Part shown: in pieces, positions 1-28,542 of the stretch
How the letters are laid out: each line of letters starts with the position of its first letter
How positions within the stretch are numbered: position 1 is the stretch's first letter
DNA from: Armadillidium nasatum
Taxonomy: Eukaryota > Arthropoda > Malacostraca > Isopoda > Armadillidiidae
Assembly: GCA_009176605.1 (NCBI GenBank)
Contig: SEYY01005688.1
Span: forward strand, 67,501 to 97,500
DNA length: 30,000 bases
Direction of reading: 5' to 3'
Notes under the pieces: model-generated
Database searches by the model: none
Told to the model about the DNA's origin: nothing
Seen by the model: the letters and a program-made list of their open reading frames with translations, nothing else
Translations under genes and position numbers: made by a program

Positions 1-36
1 ATTATTATTATTATTTATTTATTATTATTATTTTAT
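1..36. repeat. (ATT)n microsatellite, truncated at window edge
   Basis: ATT units with TTTATT variants run from the left edge. Confidence 0.85.
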
Positions 37-280
37 TTCTGTTTTCTGGTCATACAAACATAAATAGTAAAAAGTTTTCTCCTTTTAAATTTAATTAATA
101 TATTAAAATTGAATTAAATTATTAACTGTATATATATATGTATAAATATTAGGGATGGAGTAAGTATCGGTATCGGTATCATATCGGCAAGTATCGGTAT
201 CGTATCGGCAAAATTTTTGATATAAAGTATCGGTATATAGTATCGGCATATATATTTTTATATCGGTATCGGTATATCGG
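37..280. repeat. Degenerate TATCGG-type tandem repeat
   Basis: About 150-280 contains many TATCGG, GTATCG and ATATCGGC hexamers in loose tandem (for example AAGTATCGGTATCGGTATC) that grade into the (TA)n array to the right. 37-150 is AT-rich with nothing recognisable. Confidence 0.65.
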
Positions 281-2590
<2,310 letters not shown>

Positions 2591-2700
2591 TAAAAGACAG
2601 TTCCACTTCCACGAACACTATCGAGAGAACACAAAATCCATCACTAATACTAAGGAACAAACCACTTTTTTTAAAATGTCACCACTGTAGTTCTTTGAAA

Positions 2701-2702
<2 letters not shown>

Positions 2703-2786
<84 letters not shown>
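2703..2786. repeat. (ATT)n microsatellite
   Basis: About 28 ATT units. Confidence 0.95.
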
Positions 2787-3156
2787 GTCTTTATTTATTA
2801 TCATTATTAATTGTATAAGTAGTAATATATTATGATTATTTTGGTTTATTATTATTATTTTGGTATTATTTATTTATGAGTATTAGTAGCAGTTAGTTTT
2901 CAACGAAACCTTCGTTTTTCAATTTAAATATTTTGTCCATTAATCACGATTGATTTAATTATTTCTATGTCTAAGTTTTAAGACTTGCAAACAAAATGTT
3001 CAAAAACGTCAAACTCCTTTTGCTAAGAGTAGCACAGGAATTGTGCTTTGCCTCAGTGTCCAAGTATCAACATTGTCGTGACGTCACGACAATGTTGTGA
3101 CGTCATACTGTTCTAGAGCAAAGGAAGAAAACAATTTCTCGAAAAATATTCTTATT
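2787..3156. other. Non-coding spacer with a CRE-bearing palindrome
   Basis: No coding signal is seen. The stretch is AT-rich except for about 3,000-3,120, which is less AT-biased and holds a GCACA/TGTGC inverted repeat near 3031 and the palindrome at 3069-3096. Confidence 0.6.
3069..3105. promoter_or_regulatory. 28-bp perfect palindrome with two CRE cores (TGACGTCA)
   Basis: 3069-3096 reads the same on both strands, arms AACATTGTCGTGAC about the ACGT centre. The central TGACGTCA (3079-3086) is the full cAMP-response element core bound by CREB/ATF bZIP proteins, and a second TGACGTCA lies at 3098-3105, 19 bp downstream. No gene is seen next to it, so a regulatory role is only inferred. It may instead be part of a dispersed repeat. 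Confidence 0.4.
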
Positions 3157-3190
3157 TAATAATAATAATAATAAAATAATAATAATAATA

Positions 3191-3268
<78 letters not shown>
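3157..3268. repeat. (AAT)n microsatellite
   Basis: AAT units with one AAAT and one AGT interruption. Confidence 0.95.
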
Positions 3269-3355
3269 TAAGAGATAAAAAAAAAGAATCGCTATCACTT
3301 ATATTTGAGTGAATGAAAGTTTTTAATAGTATAATAATAAGAGTAAAATTAATAG

Positions 3356-3356
3356 C

Positions 3357-3455
<99 letters not shown>

Positions 3456-3462
3456 GAATAAA

Positions 3463-3558
<96 letters not shown>
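3356..3558. repeat. Two adjacent (AAT)n microsatellites
   Basis: Arrays at 3356-3454 and 3462-3558 are split by a CGAATAAA interruption. Flanks (AGAGATAAAAAAAAAGAATC; AGAGAATAAGAATC) recur after the array ending at 3268 and after this one, so the block looks like a segmental duplication of array plus flank. Confidence 0.9.
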
Positions 3559-3559
<1 letters not shown>

Positions 3560-3709
3560 GAGAATAAGAATCATTGTCAATTATATTAATTTATGAAATA
3601 AAAAAAAAGATTCTTCTCTCTCAGTCAATAAATCAGGAAATAGTTCGTTATGTCGTGTCCTTCTTATTAAGTACATTTCAAAATAGCCCTTTAATTTTAT
3701 TTATTGTTC

Positions 3710-4740
<1,031 letters not shown>

Positions 4741-4829
4741 TTCACGCTTTGTTCAATTATATTTTTATATTACTATATTATTACTATTTTATATTATTAG
4801 AAATTTCTTCTAATGATTTATTGAAAGTG

Positions 4830-5230
4830 TGGTAACAGTTAAAGAGAAAAGAAGTTTCTTTGTACTATAAACGCCAGTCGTTAATGTTCGCTTTAGAGAT
4901 AAGTTTAAGGTGAAGGGAACTATTAAGAATGTATACAAGAGATGTTCAGGAAGACTGATGACGTTCAAAAGTACTACAGAAGAAGTACGGATAAAGGAAA
5001 CTTCCCAGCTATCTCCTATACAAAATCTGTTTGTCCAACTACTCTCGTGAAACAGGCATTTCAAAAGATTTGAGTCTATTGCATTTTCAAGAGAAGAAAA
5101 TGAAAGAATTTCACTAAAACATTGTCCAAGTTTTCAGTGATGATGGCCAAGACCGAAGTGCTGAATATTGTAGTGCTATCTGACTAAATTCATGAGGATG
5201 TAATGTTTTTCAACAAAATTGTTTGATGTT
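4830..5230 (+). pseudogene. Relic of a mariner-like / DUF4817-type transposase
   Basis: Broken coding sequence on the plus strand. The helix-turn-helix part reads FRDKFKVKGTIKNVYKRCSG and STTEEVRIKETSQLSP, matching the pattern of a short HTH, an (S)GRP-like turn and a second helical domain common in arthropod mariner-type transposases. Further on, in other frames, come DDGQDRSAEYC and IHEDVMFFNKIV, the stretch that precedes the first catalytic Asp in this group. Stops and shifts break it several times. No terminal inverted repeats were found, and the DDE half is missing or unrecognisable. Confidence 0.6.
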
Positions 5231-6380
5231 ACATTTAAATTTCTCAACTAATTTTGTTCCACTAATTTTTTAAAAAGTGCTCTAACCCTAAAATAAAAAT
5301 AAAAAAAACATATGCTTGCGTATGTTTGTTCATAAGTGAAAATAATGTCTACAACACTTATTCTGGCATGCAATTATCTAACAAAGTGTAAATAAAAGAC
5401 GTGATTGTTCGACTCAGAAGCAGCTGAGGCCAAGGTCTTTTTAATGACGTTAATAGACATTGTAAAAGACTGAATTTTATAAGCTACATTTTTTTTTTTT
5501 TTTTTTTTGTGAAAACATCTTATTTGGGACAGCCATTTTCGATACGTTGATATTGAAAGATCAATGATAGTGGCAGCACTTTTGCCAGCAATGAGTATGT
5601 TGAAGATAACTTCTTCACCAGTATCTCCCAGTCCTAATAAAGCAGGGCCCAAACGTCACTTTAGTCCAAGACACAGAACCTAGTGAAGACCTTGACGGAG
5701 GCCATCTTGAAAGTGATCCTAACTGACGTCGTCTTTTTAAATGAGAAAGTGCTGTCCAAACTTCATCAAATACAGCACAGCCATCCCATACAATGTTGGT
5801 TTTGGGTCGTTGTTCTTCATAGGTAAGGACATTTTAAAGGCCTGGATAGCCTTCACCTTGTCAAATATAACTATGAGACACTGATGTTTATGAAAGACAA
5901 CCAGCGTAACTATACTATTATCATTCTCAACTACTTGCCACTAATCAATTGTTACGATGTTATTTAAATTTATTTGAGACATAGAATTATTTTGCAAATC
6001 TTTTTTTTTTTTTTACTCCATTAAAAACTTTAAACGCATTATTAGTGTCAGAGAGTTTAAAACATTAATTGCAAGTAATTCTTTTTCTTCTTCATCTGTT
6101 TGATTTTTGCCAATAACCATAATAAATATGTAAGTAATGAGGTAATCTTTATTCTCTAGCCTTAACATCTTAACAATATTCTTACTGCCCTGACATACTC
6201 AATTCTTGATCCCATATAATATAATAAAAATCATCATGTTATTACACTTACATAACCTGCTTGAAATCACTCTTCACATATATAACATAATAATTAGGCC
6301 CCTATCCAGAACCTTTTCAATCCTTACAATTCCAACAACTATCGCAAGATATGATCATAGTAGAATTATTACATAGATCT
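5230..6380. other. Non-coding stretch, possible transposon debris
   Basis: Open stretches on the minus strand (about 5374-5652, with RLGPALLGLGDTGEEVIF and SAATIIDLSISTYRKWLSQ) are free of stops only in part and match nothing I recognise. A T18 run lies at 5491-5508 and a T14 run at 6000-6014. The less AT-rich part (5,560-5,900) suggests an old mobile element, without firm evidence. Confidence 0.4.
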
Positions 6381-8000
6381 CCATAGAACACAATTGGAGA
6401 TACAGAAGGCAGCAGCTTCCTTTCAACGTTGGACTAGACAATGGGGTTTACAATATAACCCCAGTAAAAGTTCCCTGATTTGCTTCATTAAAAAGAGGAT
6501 CATCTTTGTTACTTCTATAACTATAGAGAGCCAGAATGTTCCTAGGAGAAGTAAATTTAAATTTCTTGGGTTGTTTTTTTGACGCTCACCACTTAACATG
6601 GAAACATCACATTACTTCTTTCATAGGCAATTGCTAAAAACGACTAAATATCATGCGAAGGGTTGCAGGAATCTCTTGGAGAACTTCAACAAAGTCTTTA
6701 TTACATCTCTATAATAGTTATATAATATATATTATAGTTATATAATAGTAAAATTGACTACGGTAGTGTCATTTATGGGGTTGGATATTTCACCACACTT
6801 AGACAATTGCATTAGATACCATACAAAATTCTGTCCTGCGAATTGCATTTGCAGATTTTAAATTTTCTCCCATATCCGGCTTTACTGATCGAATCAGGCA
6901 TTCCATCACTGGCATAACCGAGGAGGGAATAATATAATCACAAAGTTTATCAGTATTTCAATAAGCACCTGAAAGTTCTTACATCCATTTTTTATATCGT
7001 CTTTTTCCTTTATGCTCTAATAGCTTTCATATCCAGTTCTTTCATACATAGGACATATAGATCATATCAAGGGGTGATTTCTTCCCTTCCGGGTGTGGTT
7101 CCCATACTCAAAATTTCTGTACTATCTCCTAATTTTCGGAATAAGATAATATATAGCGCATATATTTCTAATCAGTGCCATAAAGGGGATAATCCAACAA
7201 TGCAATATGTCTACAGTATATAATGATCAGGTCAACACAAAATATGGATCCTTCCTGCATTTGTATACTGATGGGTCAAAAATTTCTCAACCAGTGAGCT
7301 TCCGCAACATCAGTTATATATTTTCCGACACTGAACATCACTACTTCATGGAAGCTGGAGGAGTCTCATACCATATTATTTGCAGAAATATTCGTTATGT
7401 ATAAGGCATTGTCTTTTATTATTCAGTCGCATCCCCCCCCCAGTCTTAAAGGTTATTATTTATACTGATTCCTTATCTTCTATTCATGTTATTAAATCAA
7501 AAATTCATCATGGATGCAATAAAATATTTACAAGAATACATGAATGTTTGCAGTGGTTGGCTATGGATCCACGGTGGATTATTTATTTTTTTTGGGATAC
7601 TTTCACATGTTGGTATCCTGGACAATGAGATTGTTGATGCTGCAGCGCAGCTGGCTCATAATCTGGAAACAATCTGCATTTTTCCATTGGAGAATAGAGA
7701 GATATTAACATATGCAGGGAGGGCTCTTCAGGAGGAAATAAGGAGAGAAAAATAATGATTTTTTTAGTTTCCATCCATTGGAGCAGTTCTACTTGAACAA
7801 TAATTGTCTCACATTACCAGCAAATACTAGAAGGTTTGAAACAGCAATGTTTAAGTTGAGAATAGATCATACAGGTCTCAATGCCCATCTTCACAAACTT
7901 AAAATGGCTCAGTCGCCTTCTTGCCCTTATAGTGCGTACCCTACAGAAACAGTGGAACATTTTTTACTACATTGTTCCGAAGTACCTTGTGGCTAGAAAT
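6380..8000 (+). mobile_element. Degenerate LINE (I/Jockey group) with RT, RNase H and C-terminal zinc-like motif
   Basis: Plus-strand relic in several frames. The RT 3' part shows IQKAAASFQRWTRQWGLQYN, KFKFLGLFF and KIDYGSVIYG. The RNase H domain follows: LYTDGSK (first acidic motif) near 7260, IIYTDSLSSIHVIKS near 7460 and SHVGILDNEIVDAAAQLAH near 7600. The C-terminal part shows ETAMFKLRIDHTGLNAHL and a CPYSAYPTETVEHFLLHC motif that resembles the terminal Cys/His motif of such elements. RT, then RNase H, then Cys/His tail is the order in I-, R1- and related LINEs. Stops and frameshifts make it inactive. The 5' half is absent; no tail or target duplication was identified. Confidence 0.85.
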
Positions 8001-9480
8001 TTGCTTTCTTAGAAGGCTGAGGAATTTGGGAGCTTACCCTCATCAATATCACAACTTTGTTGGCACTTAATGATGTTTTAAAAACTATGGGGTAGCTGAA
8101 TTATGCTTAGTTTTTATTTAAATACCTGAAAGAGAAGGGTCGAAATTAGTGTTACAATTAAATGACAAGAGGAGACTTACTATGAATTTTCCTAAAGAAA
8201 TGTTGCCTCTAGAAGTTCCTTTATATATAACTTTAATCTATTTTAGAACGATACTGAGGTATATATTTAAGTAGAAGTCAATTGAAAGGATAGTAAGAAA
8301 GAGGCGAATAAGAAAAAAATTATATAACCTCATACCTTTTACTTCTGAACTTTGAGGACCTGTAATGAGCAAGCAAAAATACTTACATTTTATATAAATG
8401 TCTGAACGCTACAAATGATTTGAAAAAAGTGCTTATTCTTTAACCGGCAGCTTGTTTAGATCCGAACAGAGTGCTATATCGATACAAAAAAACAACCCAA
8501 CTTTACAAACCCCTATGAAGGAGAATTTCTTCAATATAAATGAAACTTAAAATATATATATATAAAGTATATACACTAGATAAAATAGTGAAAGCATATA
8601 AACAGTTTTTATAATGTGCCTCCAATGGGTAGACAGCAGGCATGACTGCATATCCAACAATTTTTGAGACAAACTGGTAATTTATACAGGATATGGATGA
8701 TACTTTTACAAATTGTGAACTCTTCTCTAAATATATAACTAATTTGTTTTTCTATTTTTTTCAAAATAATATGATAAAATCTATTAATGGAATGAAACAT
8801 CTGATAATTGAAAGGTAAATTGATTAAAACATGTGCCTTCTGTTCAAAGTTGAATTTTCAAAAAAGATTAAGTTGATGAAATAAGTTAGAAGCCATGGTC
8901 AATAGGCCGGTGCTGCCTGACGACCCCTAATCTCCTTCAAGTATCAAGTACTGATTGATGTTATAAATATATTTGCCATAACACATAATAGGATACTTGC
9001 TAGACAATCATAACTCGTAATGGAAACTGTCCATCTTTCTGACTTAGATCCATATAAAATATAATAGAAAGCCTGATTTAGTACTTTATATAATTTTTTT
9101 GTTCTTACCATATATACATTGCATTATACAATTAATTTTTTAAATAAATTTTAATTTCTTTTATTTTTATGATAGATTAACTTCTGAAAATCATATTTAT
9201 GTTATTGCTTGAAAGATTAGACCCAAATAGTTCGCGTTACACAAGCGGTTTTCCTTAGTTTCCAAATAGAGCGTTTTCTTATGATTTTTTTTCATGAATT
9301 TTTTATAAAGTTTATTAATTAATAAAATTTATAAATTAAATAAATAAAATTTAAATTTTGTTTGAAAAGTTGATGTCAAGTTATAAATTAAATTTTACTT
9401 TGTTAACCATAGTGGATGTATGAAATATAAATAAATAAAAAAAATTATATATATAGAGTAAAATATAAAATTATAAATAA
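8000..9480. other. AT-rich non-coding stretch
   Basis: No gene, RNA gene or known element seen. Short runs only, including a TATATATATA near 8555. The segment 8890-8945 (CGGTGCTGCCTGACGACCCC) is unusually GC-rich for the area but unrecognised. Confidence 0.5.
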
Positions 9481-9612
9481 ATTTTCATCAGAGATTTTAA
9501 TACACTATTTCAACCATGCTTAGTCATTTCAAATTTGCTGCCCGTAAATGTATGAATACGATTCATAAGCTATAGCTCTAGTTATTTAAAACTTAAAAAC
9601 CCTGATGAAAAT
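9481..9612. mobile_element. Possible MITE-like element with ~20-bp imperfect terminal inverted repeats
   Basis: The 11-bp ATTTTCATCAG (9481-9491) is the exact reverse complement of 9602-9612, and pairing continues inward imperfectly (AGATTTTAA against GGTTTTTAA). The unit is 132 bp and non-coding. TA dinucleotides lie at or near both ends, but a clean target-site duplication is not evident. Confidence 0.35.
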
Positions 9613-10627
<1,015 letters not shown>

Positions 10628-10707
10628 AAAAGTAGTATAATAATAGATATACCTATCTCTTGAGATAGATATAACAATCGAAACTAGAAACAATCTCCAC
10701 CTTTACC

Positions 10708-10820
<113 letters not shown>

Positions 10821-10848
10821 TGAAAATTTTATCACCACCACTCACAGC

Positions 10849-10970
10849 ACCATTTATCCTTTAAGTCCAGGTTAGGTTAAGTCAAACTAGTTTTTAGAAT
10901 TTCAGTAAATTTTTAAAATCTAATAAACTAGTTCAACTTAACCTAATCTGGATTTAAAGGGTAAAAGTAC
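10849..10970. repeat. ~110-bp inverted repeat (hairpin) containing TTAGG-like motif
   Basis: Left arm 10859-10894 and right arm 10925-10960 pair at about 32 of 36 positions, and weaker pairing extends about 10 bp outward. The loop is ~30 bp of AT-rich sequence. All four arm differences are transitions. Each arm holds a GGTTAGGTTA-like core. Confidence 0.75.
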
Positions 10971-11032
10971 GCCTAAACCTCACAAATAATAAAACAAATA
11001 ATTAAAACATTTGCAACATGAATGTATTGCTT

Positions 11033-11033
<1 letters not shown>

Positions 11034-11128
<95 letters not shown>
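11034..11128. repeat. (TA)n microsatellite
   Basis: About 95 bp of TA. Confidence 0.95.
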
Positions 11129-11130
<2 letters not shown>

Positions 11131-11339
11131 TATATGAAGATATATATAATACATTTAACTTCTGGCAATATTGAAAATTATGGTAGCTAGAATTTATCAA
11201 TTTTTTTAACCATAGCTTTACCTATATTTTTTTTTGTTGCGCATGAAAGACATGATCAGAGTCTTGTTCATGTGAAAGACGAATATTTTATTGGTGGAAA
11301 GTACAGATATTTGTTAGTTGAATAAATGATGTTATATTA

Positions 11340-11832
11340 TAAACTGTTCCACTCTTTCTAATTTACTTGACTCTTTATCTTTGCGACGCAACGTTGGTGC
11401 CTTATCTCTTTTCTATAGGTACTACAGCGGCAAATGCTCAAGGAAACTATCAACCCGAATACCTCCACCTTTACGTCGTCCTCATAGCACAAGGGGTGCA
11501 TTGTCGGCACATCAATTTTGCGTGGACATAGGCAACTCCAGGCTTGTTTGCTGTGGTGCCTCCTCCTTTCCTGCCATATCTGTTCTGTGGAATTCTCTCC
11601 CATCTCCTGTATTTCCTGCCAAATTTAATCTCAATTATCTTTAAGCCCGCGTCTGCACTCACCTAAGAAATTTACGTTAGGTGGGTCTTACAGGGGCTTT
11701 TTTATTTTTAATTATTATTATTATTTTTTTTTATTCTTCTACTTTATTTTTATTTTTCTGACACCCCCTCCTTGAATAGGGCTTTGCCCGTGAGTCGTCA
11801 TAGTGATGTGTAAAAAAAAAAAAAAATGCCTA
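11340..11832 (+). mobile_element. LINE 3' fragment (different subfamily), poly(A) end
   Basis: The plus strand encodes the C-terminus of a LINE protein: LDSLSLRRNVGALSLFYRYY, KLSTRIPPPLRRPHSTRGA, SSFPAISVLWNSLPSPVFPA, ending in TAA at 11642-11644. This C-terminal pattern (RRNV.LS..YRYY, IPPPLRRP, WNSLP..VFP) is shared with the element at 545-2368 but the nucleotide sequence is diverged. The 3' UTR contains CTTGAATAGGGCTTTGCCCG and ends in a 16-A run at about 11812-11826. The fragment is 5'-truncated, without the RT catalytic core. Confidence 0.85.
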
Positions 11833-12229
11833 TGTGGGTAATATTTTTGGTTTTATTCTTATTACATTTTCTATGTTCTGCGCAAAAATGGTTAAAATCG
11901 GTTAACAGGCCACTCTGATAAAGAATTTTTAAAAAATGTAAAGTGGAACTACAAATAGGAAATTACCAGGAATCAAGTAAATTGGGTAAATTGAAGCACA
12001 GAAAATGATTAAAATAAAAAATGTTAACAAAAACCCTTAAAATTTTTTTTAAAAAAAACAAAAAAAAAAAAAAATTTGCAATTGAAGATTTCATAACATA
12101 TTTTCTTCAATCAAAGACACATTGTCCTTTGAATGTCTATTTACAAGGTTGCTACACCATGTAGAATAGATTTAAAGAAATTTTATGGCCAATTTTGAGC
12201 TAAAAAAAAAAATTTTTTTTTAGTAAATA
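11833..12229. other. AT-rich non-coding stretch
   Basis: No gene seen. A-runs and T-runs near 12035-12075 and 12200-12225. Confidence 0.5.
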
Positions 12230-12735
12230 TTGATACTATTTGGGAAAATTGAAAAAAAAATTTCTAAATAAAAAAAGAGTGGAACTTGCCCAACTGTACA
12301 ACCTCTGAGAAGTGTTATTTTTTTTTTTATTTTTATATCTTTTTTTTCCCATGTATAGCAGGAAAATAGTTGAGTACAGTATAGAAAAATTTTTTCTAAA
12401 TAAAAAAATGTATCTTGCCTATCTGTACATTCTTCAAAAACAATTTTGTATATCCAATTATTTTGGTGCTGTTCATGGAAAAAGTTTTTAAAATTTTCCC
12501 ATGCACAATAATAAAATGATTGGGTATAAAAAATTTTTTTTTCAGAGATTGTGCTGTTAGGCAAGACAAACATTTTTTACTTAAAAAAAATTTTGTATAC
12601 TCAACCATTTTGCTTCTGAGCAAGCATGGAAAATTTTCTAAAATTTTTCTGTGCACAGCACCAATGTGATTGGATACATACAAAATTATACTAAATAAAA
12701 AATGTTTTTCACCAAACTACAACCTCTGTAAATTT
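12230..12735. repeat. Cluster of diverged ~70-90-bp repeat units in both orientations
   Basis: A shared unit runs roughly: GTTGAGTATA, an AAAATTTTTTTCTAAATAAAAAATG block, CTTGCCTAACTGTACA, ACCTCTGAGAA. It occurs directly at about 12237-12320, 12365-12440 and 12668-12730. It occurs inverted near 12440-12475 and 12540-12620 (for example TTAGGCAAGACAAACATTTT). Copies often abut a CATGGAAAA or CAGCACCAA motif. Long minus-strand open frames here simply translate this repeat. Confidence 0.65.
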
Positions 12736-14237
<1,502 letters not shown>

Positions 14238-14415
14238 ATTGTTCTTGCTGGAATATTTTAGTGATTTTAGTAAATTTCAGTTATAGCTGAAACTGAGAAA
14301 TGCAGTTCCACTACACCCCTAATAGGATTAGTTCGAAATGAAGTAATTATTTACAAAATTTGTTTGTTTATAATTACTCCAACACCAACTTTTCTAACTT
14401 ATTTAAATTTGACAG

Positions 14416-23985
<9,570 letters not shown>

Positions 23986-25884
23986 AGGGAATAAATTACT
24001 ATCCGGAAAAAGGATCAATGGTATTTAAATCTCCTAAAGGAAAATGGGAAGAAACTCACCATTTAACTGTAGCGAGAAATAAGGAAAATAATTGGATTTA
24101 ATTCCGATTTATTGAAAAAAAGGTTTTGATTTTTATTAACAAAAAAAAAAAAAGAAAATTATTTGGCAGTGAAAAAAAATCTAAAATATCTTTTTAAAAT
24201 ATCATCTACAGTTCTGTAAAATAATATGAAGAGTTTAAGTACACCTTCACCTCACCTCTTCATCTATTCGTTCTGATGAGTATTAAATGAGAAAATAGTA
24301 CTTTTCATTTAAAAAAAAAAAATAAAAAAAAAGTTATGCTTTGGTAATTTGTTTATTTGTGTTGAAGCGAATATAATGTTTAAATATATTATTATTTTTT
24401 TTTTTCGTACAATAGGGCCTCTAAAACAGATTCGGAAAGAGTAGTTTAAACTCTAGCTGAGACTCTGAATAAAAAAAAATATTTCCTTTTATTAATTAAA
24501 AGTACGTTGAAAGCGATATAATTTAAAAGCCTCTCGTGTTACCATTATTATCAATTATTATTTACTTATTTGCTGAAACTACTCGGTACTTACTTGTATT
24601 ACTTTAATTTATGAAAATAGATTAAATAATAATAATAAAAAAAAGTTAGGTTACCTTATTGGTAAGAGAAAAAGTTTTTGTTAAGCAATCTAGATCTTCG
24701 TCACCAGAGAAAAAGTTTTTGTTAAGCAATCTAGATCTTCGTCACCAGCGTGCTTTGAAACAGTACTTAAATCATTTAGGCCTTCACGTTATTTAGTATA
24801 AAGAAATATTTTTTGTATTAATTATTATTATTATTAAAAATACCTACAACGTGTTGGAGATTCCAGTATGTTCTTTGGTAGGTGTTAAATTTATTTTATT
24901 TTTTAAGTTATCTATTAACCTCTTCTCTTTTTCTTGGGCTTAATAAATAAAAATTTAACAAAACTTTTTTTTTTCTTAACCTTCTTCATTGAAATCGGTG
25001 TTCGAAGTACTCTTTGCATTTAAAAAAAAAAAAAAAATACTCTTGATTTCCTCCAATTTTGCCAGTCTGACCCCACCCCACATGAAACTTATTTTTTATA
25101 TTGGCTGTCGAGATTGAATTAGTGGAACACTTAGTGGTGGTTTTATTTATATTTTGTATGGAGGCAATGGAGAATTTTAAATTTATGAAATGTTAATAAT
25201 AATAATGTTTGATATCGTAGAGAAAAATATCTGAAGAGTTTATACATCTATAGAGCAATGATCTGGCAAAAAAAAAATTTTTTTTTGAAAAATTGAAAAC
25301 TTAAAAACTATTCAAAGATTTTCTTCTTTTAAGTATTTTAATCGTAACATTGACACCAAATTTTTCTTCAAACTTACAGTAAGGTGGTGTAGATGGAATA
25401 TAACCTGAACGAAGAACCAATTATGATTAAAATCAAATCTAGCATATATAAAAATATTAAATATCAAAAGCAAAGAGATACTAAAATTATATTTACTTTG
25501 GCAGTCCGTTCTGGTGGGTCGTCGAGTATAGTATCCGTATCCAAAAAATTAGAGGAGGTCGTTAGAAATTAGAAACGTGAGGGAAACTAAATCAATATAA
25601 AAGATGTTTTTTAAAATATTTTAAATATCGGATTTTATGTAATGAGTAACTCACTTTATTACAAAGAGTAACTGAAGTACTAGATATTTTTTTTAATGCA
25701 TACGAGCCGAAACACAATTGAGCTGTAAAGTAAATGAATTTTATAACACACCAGAAAAAAAATCCAAAGAATGTGCCAAGTCTAGATTTATGGGTGGTAC
25801 GAAATATAAGACAATTGTTGTACCGTTTAATATACAACATAACAACAATAATTTAATATTTAAAATAAAAAAGATGAGACATTT
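23986..25884. other. Intergenic gap between convergent genes, with 3' UTR signals
   Basis: AATAAA motifs lie near 23989 and 24943 (plus strand), the latter in TTAATAAATAAAAATTTAAC. Poly(A) runs at 24141-24154, 24312-24330 and 25021-25037. A 41-bp tandem duplication lies at 24665-24748. No coding exon found. Confidence 0.55.
24665..24748. repeat. 41-bp perfect tandem duplication
   Basis: AGAGAAAAAGTTTTTGTTAA and the rest of the unit repeat exactly at 41-bp spacing for two full copies (24665-24706 and 24706-24748). Confidence 0.95.
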
Positions 25885-28277
<2,393 letters not shown>

Positions 28278-28430
28278 CTGTAGAGTTGCATTGTTTTAAT
28301 TGTATTTCTACTAGAACTACCATAATACTTGCTTTACTTCCTTTACTTGTCCCTTTCTTAGTATATTTATTTATTCTTATTATTTCAACTATAATTCTAT
28401 TATTGGCCATCCTCCTCCCCTTCTATTACT

Positions 28431-28487
<57 letters not shown>

Positions 28488-28497
28488 TTTCTACTTC

Positions 28498-28542
<45 letters not shown>

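Noticed and set aside
3313-3580. Poly-Ile/Asn and poly-Tyr/Leu open frames
   Set aside because: Translation of (AAT)n/(ATT)n arrays.
5374-5652. Minus-strand open frame (92 codons)
   Set aside because: Contains a lysine run from a poly(T) tract and no recognisable family; kept only as possible transposon debris.
10865-10885. Telomeric (TTAGG)n array
   Set aside because: Only about two units inside a hairpin repeat; not a telomere.
12220-12683. Minus-strand open frames of 95-117 codons
   Set aside because: They translate the repeat cluster; the same peptide phrase recurs with the repeat unit.
12237-12730. CRISPR array
   Set aside because: Units are diverged, differ in orientation and lack uniform spacers; the window is eukaryotic.
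14342-14415. Extending the first SMG5 exon upstream to a start codon
   Set aside because: The frame upstream has no ATG before the TGA at 14339, and a good acceptor (TTTGACAG) sits at 14415.
25592-25840. Minus-strand 82-codon open frame downstream of the methyltransferase stop
   Set aside because: Low-complexity, no family pattern, and in the expected 3' UTR.
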